From Pelomonas sp047654785 (GTDB lineage: Bacteria > Pseudomonadota > Gammaproteobacteria > Burkholderiales > Burkholderiaceae_C): a stretch of DNA of 64,000 nucleotides. The stretch covers positions 620,001 to 684,000 of the forward strand of contig NZ_JASGKQ010000003.1 in assembly GCF_047654785.1 (NCBI RefSeq), given 5' to 3'. The notes under the pieces are model-generated. The model was given only the letters and a program-made list of their open reading frames with translations. It had not been told where the DNA came from and ran no database searches. The translations under genes were made by a program, and so were the position numbers. Shown piece by piece: positions 17,293 through 25,907 of the stretch (within the stretch, counting starts at the first letter, position 1; every line of letters starts with the position of its first letter).

Positions 17293-18612
17293 TCAGGCCG
17301 CCTGCAGGCGCAGCACGGTCAGCAGGCCGCCGCCTTCGGCGTTGCCGATGGTCAGCCGGCCGCCCAGGCGCTGCACCGATTTGTCGACGATGGCCAGGCC
17401 CAGGCCGGCGCCGCTGGCGGCGGTGCGGGCGGCGTCGCCGCGGTAGAAGGGCGTCGTCAGCCGCGCGAGGCGGTCGGGCGGCACGCCGGGGCCGTGGTCG
17501 CGCACGCGCAGCTCCACCCAGGCGCCGTGGCGCGCGGCGCCCACCTCGACGCGCGCCGGCTCGCCGTCCGCATGGCCGTAGCGGCGCGCGTTCTCGAACA
17601 GGTTCAGCAGCACGCGGCCCAGCTCGGTGTCGTCCGCCAGCACCTTCAGCGCCGGGTTGACGTGGACGTGGATGCGGATCTGCTCGGGGTCGCGGAAGCC
17701 CTGGGCCTCGCGCTCGACGATCTCGGCCAGCCGCGCCGGCTGCAGCCGCGTCTCGTTGGGGCGCGCGTAGTCCATGAACTTGTTGATGATGGCGTCGAGC
17801 TGGTCGATGTCCTGCGCCATGAAGTGCCGGGCCTGCTCGTCGTCCACGCTCATCTCGGTCTCCAGCCGCAGGCGCGCCAGCGGCGTGCGCAGGTCGTGCG
17901 AGATGCCGGCCAGCATGACGGCGCGGTCCTCCTCCAGCTTGGCCAGTTCGCGGGCCATGCGGTTGAAGCCCATGTTGACCTCGCGGATCTCGCTGGTCAT
18001 CGTGGTCTCGTCCAGCCGCGAGTCGTACTCGCCGTCGCGGATGCGGCCGGCGGCGTCGGCCAGCTCGCGCAGCGGCTGGTTGATGAGCCGGGCGATCAGC
18101 GCCGAGCCCACCGCGGTGGCCAGCAGCGCGATCAGCACCCACCACCAGTTGGTGGCCAGCGAGAGGGTCACCGGCGTGGCGCTGGTGCGCAGCCAGAAGG
18201 CGTCCTCGCCGACGCTGTAGCGCACCCACAGGCCGGCGGTGCCGTTGACGCTGCGCGCGACGACGGTGTCCGGCCCCAGCGCGCGGCGCAGCTCGGCGGC
18301 GAGCTGCTTGGAGAAGGGGCTGGTGTCATAGGGCAGCCAGCGGTCGCGGGTCTCGGCCACGCGCACCTGCACCGTGTCGCCGCGCGCCAGCGAGCTGATG
18401 ACGGCCACGCGGTTGATCGGGTCGGTGTGCTCCAGCGCGACGCGGCTGAGCTTGACCAGGCCGGCCAGCTGCTCGGCCGACTCCAGCGCGCGCGGCTCGG
18501 CCTCCAGCGCCTTGAAGGTCTGCTGCCAGGCCAGCACCGCGCCGAACAGCAGCAGCGCCAGCCAGGCGAAGGTACGCCAGAAGAGGTTCAGCGCGAGGTG
18601 GGGGCGGGCCAT
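17293..18612 (-). CDS. envZ: EnvZ-type osmosensor histidine kinase
   Basis: 439 residues. One membrane segment near 12-30 and another near 157-175 (WWWVLIALLATAVGSALIA) bracket a periplasmic domain of about 125 residues. HAMP follows, then the H-box ISHDLRTPLARLRLE (His at about 237), typical of EnvZ, and the ATP-binding core with NLFENARRYG, DHGPGVP and GAGLGLAIV. It phosphorylates and dephosphorylates the OmpR regulator encoded 73 bases upstream on the same strand. It converges on ispF with a 16-base gap. Porin control is the known family role. Confidence 0.94.
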   Translation of the reverse strand: MARPHLALNLFWRTFAWLALLLFGAVLAWQQTFKALEAEPRALESAEQLAGLVKLSRVALEHTDPINRVAVISSLARGDTVQVRVAETRDRWLPYDTSPFSKQLAAELRRALGPDTVVARSVNGTAGLWVRYSVGEDAFWLRTSATPVTLSLATNWWWVLIALLATAVGSALIARLINQPLRELADAAGRIRDGEYDSRLDETTMTSEIREVNMGFNRMARELAKLEEDRAVMLAGISHDLRTPLARLRLETEMSVDDEQARHFMAQDIDQLDAIINKFMDYARPNETRLQPARLAEIVEREAQGFRDPEQIRIHVHVNPALKVLADDTELGRVLLNLFENARRYGHADGEPARVEVGAARHGAWVELRVRDHGPGVPPDRLARLTTPFYRGDAARTAASGAGLGLAIVDKSVQRLGGRLTIGNAEGGGLLTVLRLQAA

Positions 18613-18685
18613 CGGTCAGGCGTGCGGTGTCGGGCCGGGGCGCCGGGCCTGCCCGCGTGCGGCGGGGCGCGGCCGGGCGGGGGGC

Positions 18686-19420
18686 TCAGGCGTTCTCATC
18701 GGGCACGAACACATAGCCCACGCCCCAGACGGTCTGGATGTAGCGCGGCTGGGCCGGGTCGGCCTCCAGCATCTTGCGCAGGCGAGAGATCTGCACGTCC
18801 AGGCTGCGGTCGAAGGGCTCGAACTCGCGGCCGCGCGCGAGCTGGGCCAGCTTGTCGCGCGACAGCGGCTGGCGCGGGTGGCGCACCAGCGTCTTCAGCA
18901 TCGAGAACTCGCCGGTGGTCAGCGGCAGCTGCTCGCCGTTCTTGGTCAGGCGGCGCAGCGCGAGGTCGAACTCGAAGGGGCCGAAGCTCACCGTCATCGG
19001 CTCCTTGCTCGGCGCGCCCGGGGCTTCCAGCGGCGGGCGGCGGCGCAGCACCGCGTTGATGCGCGCCAGCAGCTCGCGCGGGTTGAAGGGCTTGGCCAGG
19101 TAGTCGTCCGCGCCCACCTCCAGGCCGACGATGCGGTCCACGTCCTCGACCTTGGCGGTCAGCATGATGATGGGCGTGGCGTCGTTGGCGGCGCGCAGGC
19201 GGCGGCAGATGGTCAGGCCGTCCTCGCCGGGCAGCATCAGGTCGAGCACGATCAGGTCCACCGTCTCGCGGGTGAGCTGCTTGTTCAGCGCGCGGCTGTC
19301 CTCGGCGAGCAGCACGTCGAAGCCCTCCTGCGTCAGGTAGCGGCGCAGCAGGTCGCGGATGCGGGCGTCGTCGTCGACGACGAGGATGCGGTTCTGGCGC
19401 GGTGTCGCGGTGGTGTTCAT
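18686..19420 (-). CDS. ompR: OmpR-type response regulator
   Basis: 244 residues. The receiver domain has the acidic pair D16/D17, phosphoacceptor D60 in LIVLDLMLPGEDG, and Lys in YLAKPFNPRELLARI. The C-terminal winged helix contains LSRDKLAQLARGREFEPFDRSLDVQISRLRKML and YIQTVWGVGYVFVPD, nearly the OmpR text. I chose ATG 19420 (MNTTATPRQN); an in-frame extension upstream lacks family similarity. It should bind porin promoters when phosphorylated by the kinase downstream. It diverges from the SIMPL-domain gene. Confidence 0.95.
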   Translation of the reverse strand: MNTTATPRQNRILVVDDDARIRDLLRRYLTQEGFDVLLAEDSRALNKQLTRETVDLIVLDLMLPGEDGLTICRRLRAANDATPIIMLTAKVEDVDRIVGLEVGADDYLAKPFNPRELLARINAVLRRRPPLEAPGAPSKEPMTVSFGPFEFDLALRRLTKNGEQLPLTTGEFSMLKTLVRHPRQPLSRDKLAQLARGREFEPFDRSLDVQISRLRKMLEADPAQPRYIQTVWGVGYVFVPDENA

Positions 19421-19563
19421 CGCCGGTCCTGAATTTGTAACAGCGGCATTGTGTGCAGGTTTGAAATGCCGCCCTGTAGGACGGCAGGCCAAGCTGGCCC
19501 GCGGGCGCCCGCAAGCGCAGGGGCGGGCGCTATGCTGCCGGTTCTGTTGAGAAAGGAGTCCCC

Positions 19564-20274
19564 ATGCGCACTGCTGTTGCCCTGTCCACCGCCGCTCTGC
19601 TGGGTTCCGGCGCCGCCCTGGCCGCCGACGTGCCGCGCGAGCGGCTGAGCCTGTCCGCCAGCGCCAGCGCCGACGTCACGCGCGACGTGCTCGGCGTGGC
19701 CTTTTCCACCACCCGCGAGGGCAATGACGCCGCCGGCGTGCAGGCCGCGCTGAAGCAGGCGCTGGACGCGGCGCTGACCGAGGCGCGCAAGGTGGCCAAG
19801 CCGGGCCAGGTGAACGTGCAGACGGGCAGCTTCTCGCTGTACCCGCGCCACGATCCCAAGAGCGGCAAGCTCAACGGCTGGCAGGGCAGCGCGGAGCTGC
19901 TGGTGGAGGGGCGCGACACGGCGGCCATCGCCCAGCTCACCGGCCGCATCACCTCGCTGAGCATTGCGCGCGTGGGCTACAGCCTGTCGCGCGAAGCGCG
20001 CGAGCAGGCCGAGGCCGACATCACCGCGCAGGCCATCGCCCGCTACCGTGCCAAGGCCACCGAGTACGCCAAGCTGTTCGGCTACGGCAGCTATGTGCTG
20101 GGCGAGGTCAGCATCGCCAGCGACGAGGCGATGCCGGTGCCCATGATGGTCAAGGCCATGCGCATGAGCGCGATGGCGGACGAGGCGGCGCTGCCGACCG
20201 AGGCCGGCAAGGCCACCGTGACCGTGAACGTCAGCGGCAGCGTGCAGCTGGCGCGCGAGGCCGTGCAGCGCTGA
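19564..20274 (+). CDS. SIMPL (DUF541) domain periplasmic protein
   Basis: 236 residues. A signal peptide ends near AALAADVPRE. The rest is the SIMPL/DUF541 fold with a repeated beta-alpha pattern, seen in LSLSASASADVTRDVLGVAFSTT and in the C-terminal TVTVNVSGSVQL. The domain is named from an interaction with a mouse kinase and has no agreed function in bacteria; some members are linked to oxidative stress. A strong terminator follows 30 bases after the stop, so it is probably a single-gene unit. An AAAGGAG ribosome binding site lies 6 bases before the ATG. Confidence 0.9.
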   Translation: MRTAVALSTAALLGSGAALAADVPRERLSLSASASADVTRDVLGVAFSTTREGNDAAGVQAALKQALDAALTEARKVAKPGQVNVQTGSFSLYPRHDPKSGKLNGWQGSAELLVEGRDTAAIAQLTGRITSLSIARVGYSLSREAREQAEADITAQAIARYRAKATEYAKLFGYGSYVLGEVSIASDEAMPVPMMVKAMRMSAMADEAALPTEAGKATVTVNVSGSVQLAREAVQR

Positions 20275-20305
20275 CGCGCGGCCGCCCAGCCGCGCGGCGG
20301 TCTGG

Positions 20306-20331
20306 CCCAGCCTTGGAGCTGGGTTTTTTTT
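20306..20331 (+). terminator. Rho-independent terminator after the SIMPL gene
   Basis: Stem CCCAGC (20306-20311) pairs with GCTGGG (20318-20323) around a six-base loop, followed by eight T at 20324-20331. It insulates the riboswitch transcript that begins just downstream. Confidence 0.9.
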
Positions 20332-20388
20332 CGCCCGCTCGGCGCCGGTAAGATCACGCCCGTCCAACCGCCGCAAGGCGGGTGGGCA

Positions 20389-20470
20389 TCCGCTAGGGGT
20401 GTTGGCCGCAAGGCCGACTGAGACAGTCCCTTTGAACCTGATTGAGGTAATCCTCGCGCAGGGAAGCAGC
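20389..20470 (+). promoter_or_regulatory. TPP riboswitch (THI element)
   Basis: The conserved core is present in order: GCTAGGGGTG, a GGCCGCAAGGCC helix, CTGAGACAG, CCCTTTGAACCTGAT, and GAGGTAATCCTCGCGCAGGGAAGC. These are the strands of the thiamine pyrophosphate aptamer, including the CUGAGA pyrimidine sensor and the ACCUGAU/GGGAAGC pyrophosphate sensor. It sits about 84 bases before the likely start of a TonB-dependent receptor on the same strand. A GGCCCC/GGGGGCC pairing between aptamer and start may be the expression platform. Binding of TPP would be expected to lower receptor expression. Confidence 0.93.
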
Positions 20471-20553
20471 CGAACCGCGGCCCCACTCCTGTCCCGTCTC
20501 CCGGGGGCCTGGCGTCTTCAGTGTTTGCCGACCTGCCATCGCTTTGCACTTCG

Positions 20554-22665
20554 ATGGCACGACCTTCTCTTTCCGTTCTCGGCGCCGCCTCGGCGCTTTT
20601 CGTGGCCGGCGTCGCCGCCGCCCAGACCCTGCCCCAGGTCAGCGTGACCGGCAAGGCCAGCGAGGCCGCGCCCGGCCTGGCCGGCTTCGCCGACCCGCCC
20701 GCCCGGCTGCCGATGCAGGCCGTGAGCCTGTCGGCCGAGCGCCTGGCCGACCTGGGCATCGACAGGCTCTCGGGCCTCACCAAGCTCGACGCCTCCGTCT
20801 CCGACGCCTACAACGCCATCGGCTACTGGTCGCAGCTGAAGGTGCGCGGCTTCAACCTCGACAACCGCTTCAACCTGCGCCGCGACGGCCTGCCCATCAG
20901 CGGCGAGACGGCGCTGAGCCTGGCCAACAAGGCGTCCGTGGAGGTGCTGAAGGGCAGCTCCGGCATGCAGGCCGGCACCAGCGCGCCGGCCGGCCTGGTC
21001 AACCTGGTCGTGAAGCGGCCGCTGGCCGACGACGCGACGACGCTGACGCTGGGCACCGCCCAGGGCGGCACCGTGGACGCCAGCCTCGACCACTCGCAAC
21101 GCTTCGGCGCCGGCCGCGAGTTCGGCCTGCGCGTGAACCTGGCCGCGGCGCACCTGGACCCGCCGCTGCGCGACACCCGGGGCAAGGCCCACACCGCCGC
21201 GCTGGCCGCCGACTGGCGCCTGGGCGCCGACACGCTGCTGGAGGCCGAGGTGGAATTCAACCGCCAGCGCCAGCCCAGCCAGGACGGCTTCAGCCTGCTG
21301 GGCAACCAGCTGCCCGACGCGCGCCGCATCGACCCGAAGCTCAACCTCAACAGCCAGCCCTGGACGCTGCCCGTCGTCTTCGACAACACGCATGCCTCGC
21401 TGCGCGTGCAGCACAAGCTCGCGGACGGGTGGCGCGCCCAGGCCGCCCTCGGTATCCAGCGCCTGCGCACCGACGACCGCAACGCCTTCGGTTTTGGCTG
21501 CAGCGCCGAGGACGACTACACCCGCTACTGCGCCGACGGCAGCTTCGACCTCTACGACTTCCGCAGCGAGAACGAGCACCGCGACACCACGTCGCTCGAC
21601 GTCTCCGCCAGCGGCCCGGTGCAGTTCGCCGGCCTGCGCCACGACCTGACCGTGGGCGGCCTGGCCAGCCGGTTCAAGAGCCGCTTCCAGCGCCAGGCCT
21701 ACAACTACGCCGGCATCGGCCACATCGACGGCAGCGCCGTCACGCCGCCCGCGCCGGAGCTGACCGACGAGAACACCAACCGCGACGAGCGCAGCCAGGA
21801 GCTCTACCTGCGCGACCGCGTGGCGCTGACGGCCGACACCAGCGCCTGGCTGGGCCTGCGCACCACGCGGCTGCACCGCGAGAGCGTGCGCACGGACGGC
21901 TCGCGCGCGACCGACTACCCGCAGACCGTCACCACGCCCTGGCTGGCCCTCAGCCACGCCATCGCCAGCGACTGGCTGGTCTACGCGAGCTGGGGGCAGG
22001 GCGTCGAGAGCGAAGTCGCGCCCAACCGGCCGCGCTACGCCAACGCCGGCCAGGCCCTGCCCGCGCTGAAGAGCCGCCAGACCGAGATCGGCCTGAAGAC
22101 CGGCACCCAGCGCGTCGAAGGCGCGCTGACCGTGTTCGACATCCGCCGCCCGCTGTGGCGCGACATCGGCGATTGCGACGCCGACCTGAGCTGCGAACGC
22201 CGCGCCGACGGCCGCGCCCGCCACCGCGGCATCGAGGCCAGCGCGGACCTGAAATGGCGCGGCGGCGGCCTCTTCGCCAGCGCCACGCGCCTGCGCGCCC
22301 GCCGCGAAGGCAGCGCCGACGCCCAGCTCAACGGCCTGGTGCCGCCCAACGTGCCGCAGACCACCCTCAAGGCCCAGCTGCGCCAGGACCTGCTGCCCGG
22401 CCTGCAGGGGCAGCTCGGCCTGCAGCACGAAGGCCGCCGCTTCGCCACGCCCGACAACGCCATCCCGGTGCCCGCCTGGACGGTGGCCGACGCCGGCCTG
22501 CGCTACACCCAGGGCGTGGGCGGCCAGACCTGGATCTGGCGCGCCGCCATCGACAACCTGGCCAACCGCCGCGCCTGGCGCGAATCGCCCTGGCAGTTCG
22601 AGCACAGCTACCTCTATCCGCTCGCGCCGAGAACTTTCCGCGCCAGCCTGGAGGTCCGACTCTGA
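20554..22665 (+). CDS. TonB-dependent outer membrane receptor under TPP riboswitch control
   Basis: 703 residues from ATG 20554, which begins a plausible signal peptide (MARPSLSVLGAASALFVAGV). A GTG at 20521 would add 11 residues without sense as a leader. The plug domain (VSVTGKASEAAPGL, then LKVRGFNLDNRFNLRRDGLP and EVLKGSSGMQAG) precedes a long beta barrel. The family imports siderophores, cobalamin and other substrates through TonB. Placement right behind a TPP riboswitch makes thiamine or a thiamine precursor the likely cargo; this is inference. Plug motifs resemble siderophore receptors, so the general class is certain but the ligand is not. The tRNA-Asn promoter overlaps its 3' end. 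Confidence 0.9.
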   Translation: MARPSLSVLGAASALFVAGVAAAQTLPQVSVTGKASEAAPGLAGFADPPARLPMQAVSLSAERLADLGIDRLSGLTKLDASVSDAYNAIGYWSQLKVRGFNLDNRFNLRRDGLPISGETALSLANKASVEVLKGSSGMQAGTSAPAGLVNLVVKRPLADDATTLTLGTAQGGTVDASLDHSQRFGAGREFGLRVNLAAAHLDPPLRDTRGKAHTAALAADWRLGADTLLEAEVEFNRQRQPSQDGFSLLGNQLPDARRIDPKLNLNSQPWTLPVVFDNTHASLRVQHKLADGWRAQAALGIQRLRTDDRNAFGFGCSAEDDYTRYCADGSFDLYDFRSENEHRDTTSLDVSASGPVQFAGLRHDLTVGGLASRFKSRFQRQAYNYAGIGHIDGSAVTPPAPELTDENTNRDERSQELYLRDRVALTADTSAWLGLRTTRLHRESVRTDGSRATDYPQTVTTPWLALSHAIASDWLVYASWGQGVESEVAPNRPRYANAGQALPALKSRQTEIGLKTGTQRVEGALTVFDIRRPLWRDIGDCDADLSCERRADGRARHRGIEASADLKWRGGGLFASATRLRARREGSADAQLNGLVPPNVPQTTLKAQLRQDLLPGLQGQLGLQHEGRRFATPDNAIPVPAWTVADAGLRYTQGVGGQTWIWRAAIDNLANRRAWRESPWQFEHSYLYPLAPRTFRASLEVRL

Positions 22666-22689
22666 CGCGGACGGAAAAACTGCTATAGT
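22662..22689 (+). promoter_or_regulatory. Probable sigma-70 promoter for the tRNA-Asn pair
   Basis: TATAGT (22684-22689) matches the -10 hexamer in five of six positions. CTGACG (22662-22667) is a fair -35 at 16-base spacing, lying over the end of the receptor gene. The first tRNA starts 12 bases after the -10, and both tRNAs are probably on one transcript. Confidence 0.55.
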
Positions 22690-22701
22690 CGCGGGCTCTG
22701 T

Positions 22702-22777
22702 TCCTCGATAGCTCAGTCGGTAGAGCGCCGGACTGTTAATCCGTAGGTCCCTGGTTCGAGCCCAGGTCGGGGAGCCA
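22702..22777 (+). tRNA. tRNA-Asn (GTT), copy 1
   Basis: 76 nucleotides with encoded CCA. The acceptor TCCTCGA pairs with TCGGGGA, the D arm has AGCTCAGTCGGTAGAGC, the anticodon loop is CTGTTAA (GTT), and the T arm GGTTCGAGCCC is standard. It closely resembles E. coli tRNA-Asn. Confidence 0.98.
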
Positions 22778-22837
22778 ACAGAACATTGCCAAGAACAGCC
22801 CGCCGCAACCGCACGGCGGGCACCGATACCGATCAAT

Positions 22838-22913
22838 TCCTCGATAGCTCAGTCGGTAGAGCGCCGGACTGTTAATCCGTAGGTCCCTGGTTCGAGCCCA
22901 GGTCGGGGAGCCA
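22838..22913 (+). tRNA. tRNA-Asn (GTT), copy 2
   Basis: Base-for-base identical to the copy 60 bases upstream, including the encoded CCA. The spacer is not conserved in an obvious way. Two identical genes suggest a tandem duplication kept for dosage. A terminator hairpin follows at once. Confidence 0.98.
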
Positions 22914-22917
22914 CATC

Positions 22918-22955
22918 AAAGCCTCATTCGCGCAAGCGGGTGGGGCTTTTTCTTT
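22918..22955 (+). terminator. Terminator after the tRNA-Asn genes
   Basis: AAAGCCTCA pairs with TGGGGCTTT (one G-T), with an inner CGC-GCAA-GCG hairpin, followed by a T-rich run (TTTTTCTTT). It ends the tRNA transcript just before the yjdM ribosome binding site. Confidence 0.75.
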
Positions 22956-22974
22956 GTCGCCCAGGAGTGCTGCC

Positions 22975-23319
22975 ATGTCCACCTTGCCCGCCTGTCCCCA
23001 GTGCCAGTCCGCCTACACCTACGAGGACGGCCCCCAACTGATCTGCCCCGAGTGCGGCCATGAATGGTCGGCCCAGGGGCCGGAGTCCGCCGCGGCCGAG
23101 GAGGCGCGCGTGATCCGTGACGCGGTGGGCAACGTGCTGCAGGACGGCGACACGGTCACCGTCGTCAAGGACCTCAAGGTCAAGGGCTCGTCGCTGGTCG
23201 TCAAGGTCGGCACCAAGGTCAAGAACATCCGCCTGGCCGAGGGCGACCATGACATCGACTGCAAGATCGACGGCATCGGCGCGATGGGGCTGAAGTCGGA
23301 GTTCGTGAAGAAGGCCTGA
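22975..23319 (+). CDS. yjdM: Zinc-ribbon protein YjdM (PhnA family)
   Basis: 114 residues. The N-terminal zinc ribbon has two CxxC pairs (CPQCQ and CPECG) around residues 7-30. The C-terminal SH3-like domain matches PhnA/YjdM: DAVGNVLQDGDTVTVVKDLKVKG and the ending IDGIGAMGLKSEFVKKA. The name PhnA came from a link with phosphonate genes, but the family has no phosphonate role in most bacteria. ATG 22975 follows CAGGAG. It stands alone between tRNA genes. A GCCGGGCC-AT-GGCCCCGGC palindrome follows without a T-run. Confidence 0.92.
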   Translation: MSTLPACPQCQSAYTYEDGPQLICPECGHEWSAQGPESAAAEEARVIRDAVGNVLQDGDTVTVVKDLKVKGSSLVVKVGTKVKNIRLAEGDHDIDCKIDGIGAMGLKSEFVKKA

Positions 23320-23459
23320 CCGCCGCAGCCCGGGAGGGGCTTACCGGGATGCCCGCGGGCGGCTGCGGCTCACAGCCGGGCCATGGCCCCGGCACGCCAT
23401 GACGCTGTGCCAGCGCAGGCTTGTTTCGCGCTGTCTCACGCGCGATCGCCGAAAAAACT

Positions 23460-23487
23460 AAAGGGTTAGCGTTTCCGCTAACCCTTT
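23460..23487. terminator. Bidirectional terminator hairpin between yjdM and tRNA-Val
   Basis: A perfect 12-bp stem (AAAGGGTTAGCG with CGCTAACCCTTT) closes on a TTTC loop. GTTTTT follows on the plus side and an A6 run precedes it, so it can stop transcripts from either direction: yjdM readthrough and the relA/tRNA-Val transcript. Confidence 0.9.
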
Positions 23488-23504
23488 GTTTTTCCTACCG
23501 AATT

Positions 23505-23581
23505 TGGTAGGCGCGATTGGATTCGAACCAACGACCCCCACCATGTCAAGGTGGTGCTCTAACCAACTGAGCTACGCGCCT
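23505..23581 (-). tRNA. tRNA-Val (GAC)
   Basis: 77 nucleotides with encoded CCA, read on the minus strand. The acceptor AGGCGCG pairs with CGCGCCT. The anticodon stem CCACC/GGTGG encloses loop TTGACAT, anticodon GAC. It lies 34 bases downstream of relA on the same strand and may be cut from the relA transcript. Confidence 0.97.
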
Positions 23582-23615
23582 GGAGAGCTGCGCACTATAG
23601 CATGTTTTTTCGCGC

Positions 23616-25907
23616 TCACTTGCGACGTGCGGAGCGCACGCCGGAAATCGCGCAGAGATCGCGCAGCACCTTCCCCAGCCGGGACGCATCGGCCAGCTCC
23701 AGCGTGAAGCTCATCCAGGCCGTGTCGCCGCCGCCCGTGCGCGGTTTGGCCGCGCCGGGCCTGAGCGACTGGGTGTTCACCGCGACGACGTTCATCTTCT
23801 CCTTGGCGAACACTTCGAGCACGTCGCGCAGCAGGCCCTGGCGGTCGCCGGCCTCGACGAGCACGTCCACCGGGTAGACCGGGGCGGCCTTGCCCGGCCC
23901 GGCCGCCGCGTCGCCGCCGCCCCAGGCGACGGCGATGACGCGCTCCGGCGAGCGGCGCGTCATCTCCGCGAGGTTGCTGCAGTCGGCGCGGTGGATGGCC
24001 ACGCCGCGGCCGCGCGTGACGAAGCCGCGGATGGCGTCCGGCGGCGCGGGCCGGCAGCAGCGCGACAGCGTGGTCATCAGCGAGTCGATGCCCACCACCA
24101 GCACGCCGCCGCGGCCGCCGGCGCCGCTGGCCGCGCTGCGCGTGTGCTTCTGCGCCAGCAGCGCGTCCTCGTCGGCGGCCGGCTCGGGCGGGCGCAGCAG
24201 CAGCTCGATGTTGCGCAGCGAGTACTCGTCCTTGCCAACCACCTCGAACAGCGCGTCCGCGCCCTTGAAGCCCAGCCGCGCGGCCAGCTCGTCGAGCTTG
24301 AGCGCCGTCCGGCCCTCGCGCTGCAGCAGCTTCTCGACCAGTTCCCGCCCGCGGGCGATGGTCTGCGCCTGCTGCAGCGCGTTGAACCAGGCGCGCACCT
24401 TGGCGCGCGAGCGCTGGCTCTGCAGGTAGCCGAGTTCGGGGTTGAGCCAGTCCAGCGACGGGCCGCCTTCCTTCGCGGCGGTGATCTCCACGGTCTGCCC
24501 GCTCAGCAGCTTCGTGTTCAGCGGCAGCATCTGGCCGTCGATGCGCGCGCCGCGGCAGCGGTGGCCGAGGTCGGTGTGCACCGCGTAGGCGAAGTCCACC
24601 GGCGTCGCGCCGGCCGCCAGCTCGACGATGGTGGCCTGCGGCGTGAAGACGTAGATGCGGTCGTCGAAGGCCGGGCCGCCGCCGCCGGCCTGCGCGTCCT
24701 GCACCGTGTCGCGCTCCCAGGCCAGCAGTTGGTTCAGCACGGCCTTGCGGGCGCGCGCGACCCGCTCCTCGAACTCCCCGGCCGCGCTGACGCCGGCATA
24801 GCCGCGCGCGCCGGCCTCCTTGTAGGCCCAGTGGGCGGCGACGCCGTGCTCGGCGTGGTCGTGCATCTCGCGCGTGCGGATCTGCACTTCCATGGCCCGG
24901 CCGTCCGGCCCCGCCACGACGGTGTGCAGCGACTGGTAGCCGTTGGGCTTGGGGCGGGCGATGTAGTCGTCGAACTCGCCGTGCACCGGCGTGTACAGCT
25001 CGTGCAGCCGGGCCAGCGCGGCGTAGCAGTCGGCCACGCTGCCGACGATGACGCGCAGCGCGCGCAGGTCGAACACGCGGTCCAGCGACAGGCCCTTGCC
25101 CTGCATCTTCTTGTGGATGCTGTAGAGGTGCTTGGGCCGGCCCTGCACTTCGGCGGCCAGGCCCTGCGCGCGCAGGTCGGCCTGCAGCGCGGCGCGCACG
25201 GCCTCCACGCGCTGCTCGCGCTCGACGCGGGTCTCGTCCAGCGCCCGGGCCAGCGCCTTGTACGTCTCGGGCTCGCGGAAGCGGAAGGCCAGGTCCTCCA
25301 GCTCCCACTTCACCTGCCAGATGCCCAGCCGGTTGGCCAGCGGCGCGAACACGGCCTGCGACTCGGCCGCCAGCTCGGGCGGGCAGGGCCGCTTGCTGGC
25401 GGCGTACCAGCGCAGCGTCTGCAGCCGCGACGCCAGGCGCAGCAGCACCACGCGCAGGTCGCGCGAGAAGGCCAGCAGCATCTTGCGCACGCGCTCGGTC
25501 TGCTCGGCCTGCTGGTCGCGCTTGCGGCCGTCCGGCGCCGCGGCGCCGCGTGCGGCGCGCTGCAGCTGCACGAGCCGACGGGTGTGCGTGACGAGGCTGG
25601 CGTAGCTGTCGCCGAAGGCCTTGGCCACCACCTCCTCCGGCCGGGTCAGGAAATCGCCCGCGTAGACGAGGTAGGCCGCCGCCTGCAGCTCCTGCGCGGC
25701 GCCGACGCCGTGCAGGATGGCGGCCACGCCGTCGGCGTGCGCCAGCGCGTTCTCGCCGGTGGTCAGCGCCTGGCCGGCCAGCAGCGGCTCGGCGAAGGCG
25801 CGCGCGCGGACGACCTCGGCCTGCGACTGCGATGGCGCCGCCCCCTCGTCCAGCAGCGCGACGATGGGCGCGGTAGCCGCGCCCTCGGGCATGGAGCCGG
25901 TCTTCAT
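23616..25907 (-). CDS. relA: (p)ppGpp synthetase RelA
   Basis: 763 residues. The N-terminal hydrolase-like domain has lost its HD signature (YAGDF where SpoT has HDxxED), so it cannot degrade ppGpp. The synthetase domain has DLRALRVIV, the EFDD version of the EXDD motif, and RPKPNGYQSLHT. TGS follows (YVFTPQATIVELAAGATPVDFAYAVH), then the zinc-finger/helical region (RCCRPAPPDAIRGF) and a C-terminal ACT domain. This is monofunctional RelA, activated on the ribosome by uncharged tRNA. Its ATG overlaps the stop of the alpha/beta hydrolase (ATGA), so the two are translationally coupled. MKTGSM was chosen for that reason. Confidence 0.96.
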   Translation of the reverse strand: MKTGSMPEGAATAPIVALLDEGAAPSQSQAEVVRARAFAEPLLAGQALTTGENALAHADGVAAILHGVGAAQELQAAAYLVYAGDFLTRPEEVVAKAFGDSYASLVTHTRRLVQLQRAARGAAAPDGRKRDQQAEQTERVRKMLLAFSRDLRVVLLRLASRLQTLRWYAASKRPCPPELAAESQAVFAPLANRLGIWQVKWELEDLAFRFREPETYKALARALDETRVEREQRVEAVRAALQADLRAQGLAAEVQGRPKHLYSIHKKMQGKGLSLDRVFDLRALRVIVGSVADCYAALARLHELYTPVHGEFDDYIARPKPNGYQSLHTVVAGPDGRAMEVQIRTREMHDHAEHGVAAHWAYKEAGARGYAGVSAAGEFEERVARARKAVLNQLLAWERDTVQDAQAGGGGPAFDDRIYVFTPQATIVELAAGATPVDFAYAVHTDLGHRCRGARIDGQMLPLNTKLLSGQTVEITAAKEGGPSLDWLNPELGYLQSQRSRAKVRAWFNALQQAQTIARGRELVEKLLQREGRTALKLDELAARLGFKGADALFEVVGKDEYSLRNIELLLRPPEPAADEDALLAQKHTRSAASGAGGRGGVLVVGIDSLMTTLSRCCRPAPPDAIRGFVTRGRGVAIHRADCSNLAEMTRRSPERVIAVAWGGGDAAAGPGKAAPVYPVDVLVEAGDRQGLLRDVLEVFAKEKMNVVAVNTQSLRPGAAKPRTGGGDTAWMSFTLELADASRLGKVLRDLCAISGVRSARRK

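Noticed and set aside
22702..22913. Two identical tRNA-Asn genes as attachment sites of an integrated element
   Set aside because: Only 60 bases separate them, no integrase is near, and both copies are full length with CCA. Simple duplication is enough.
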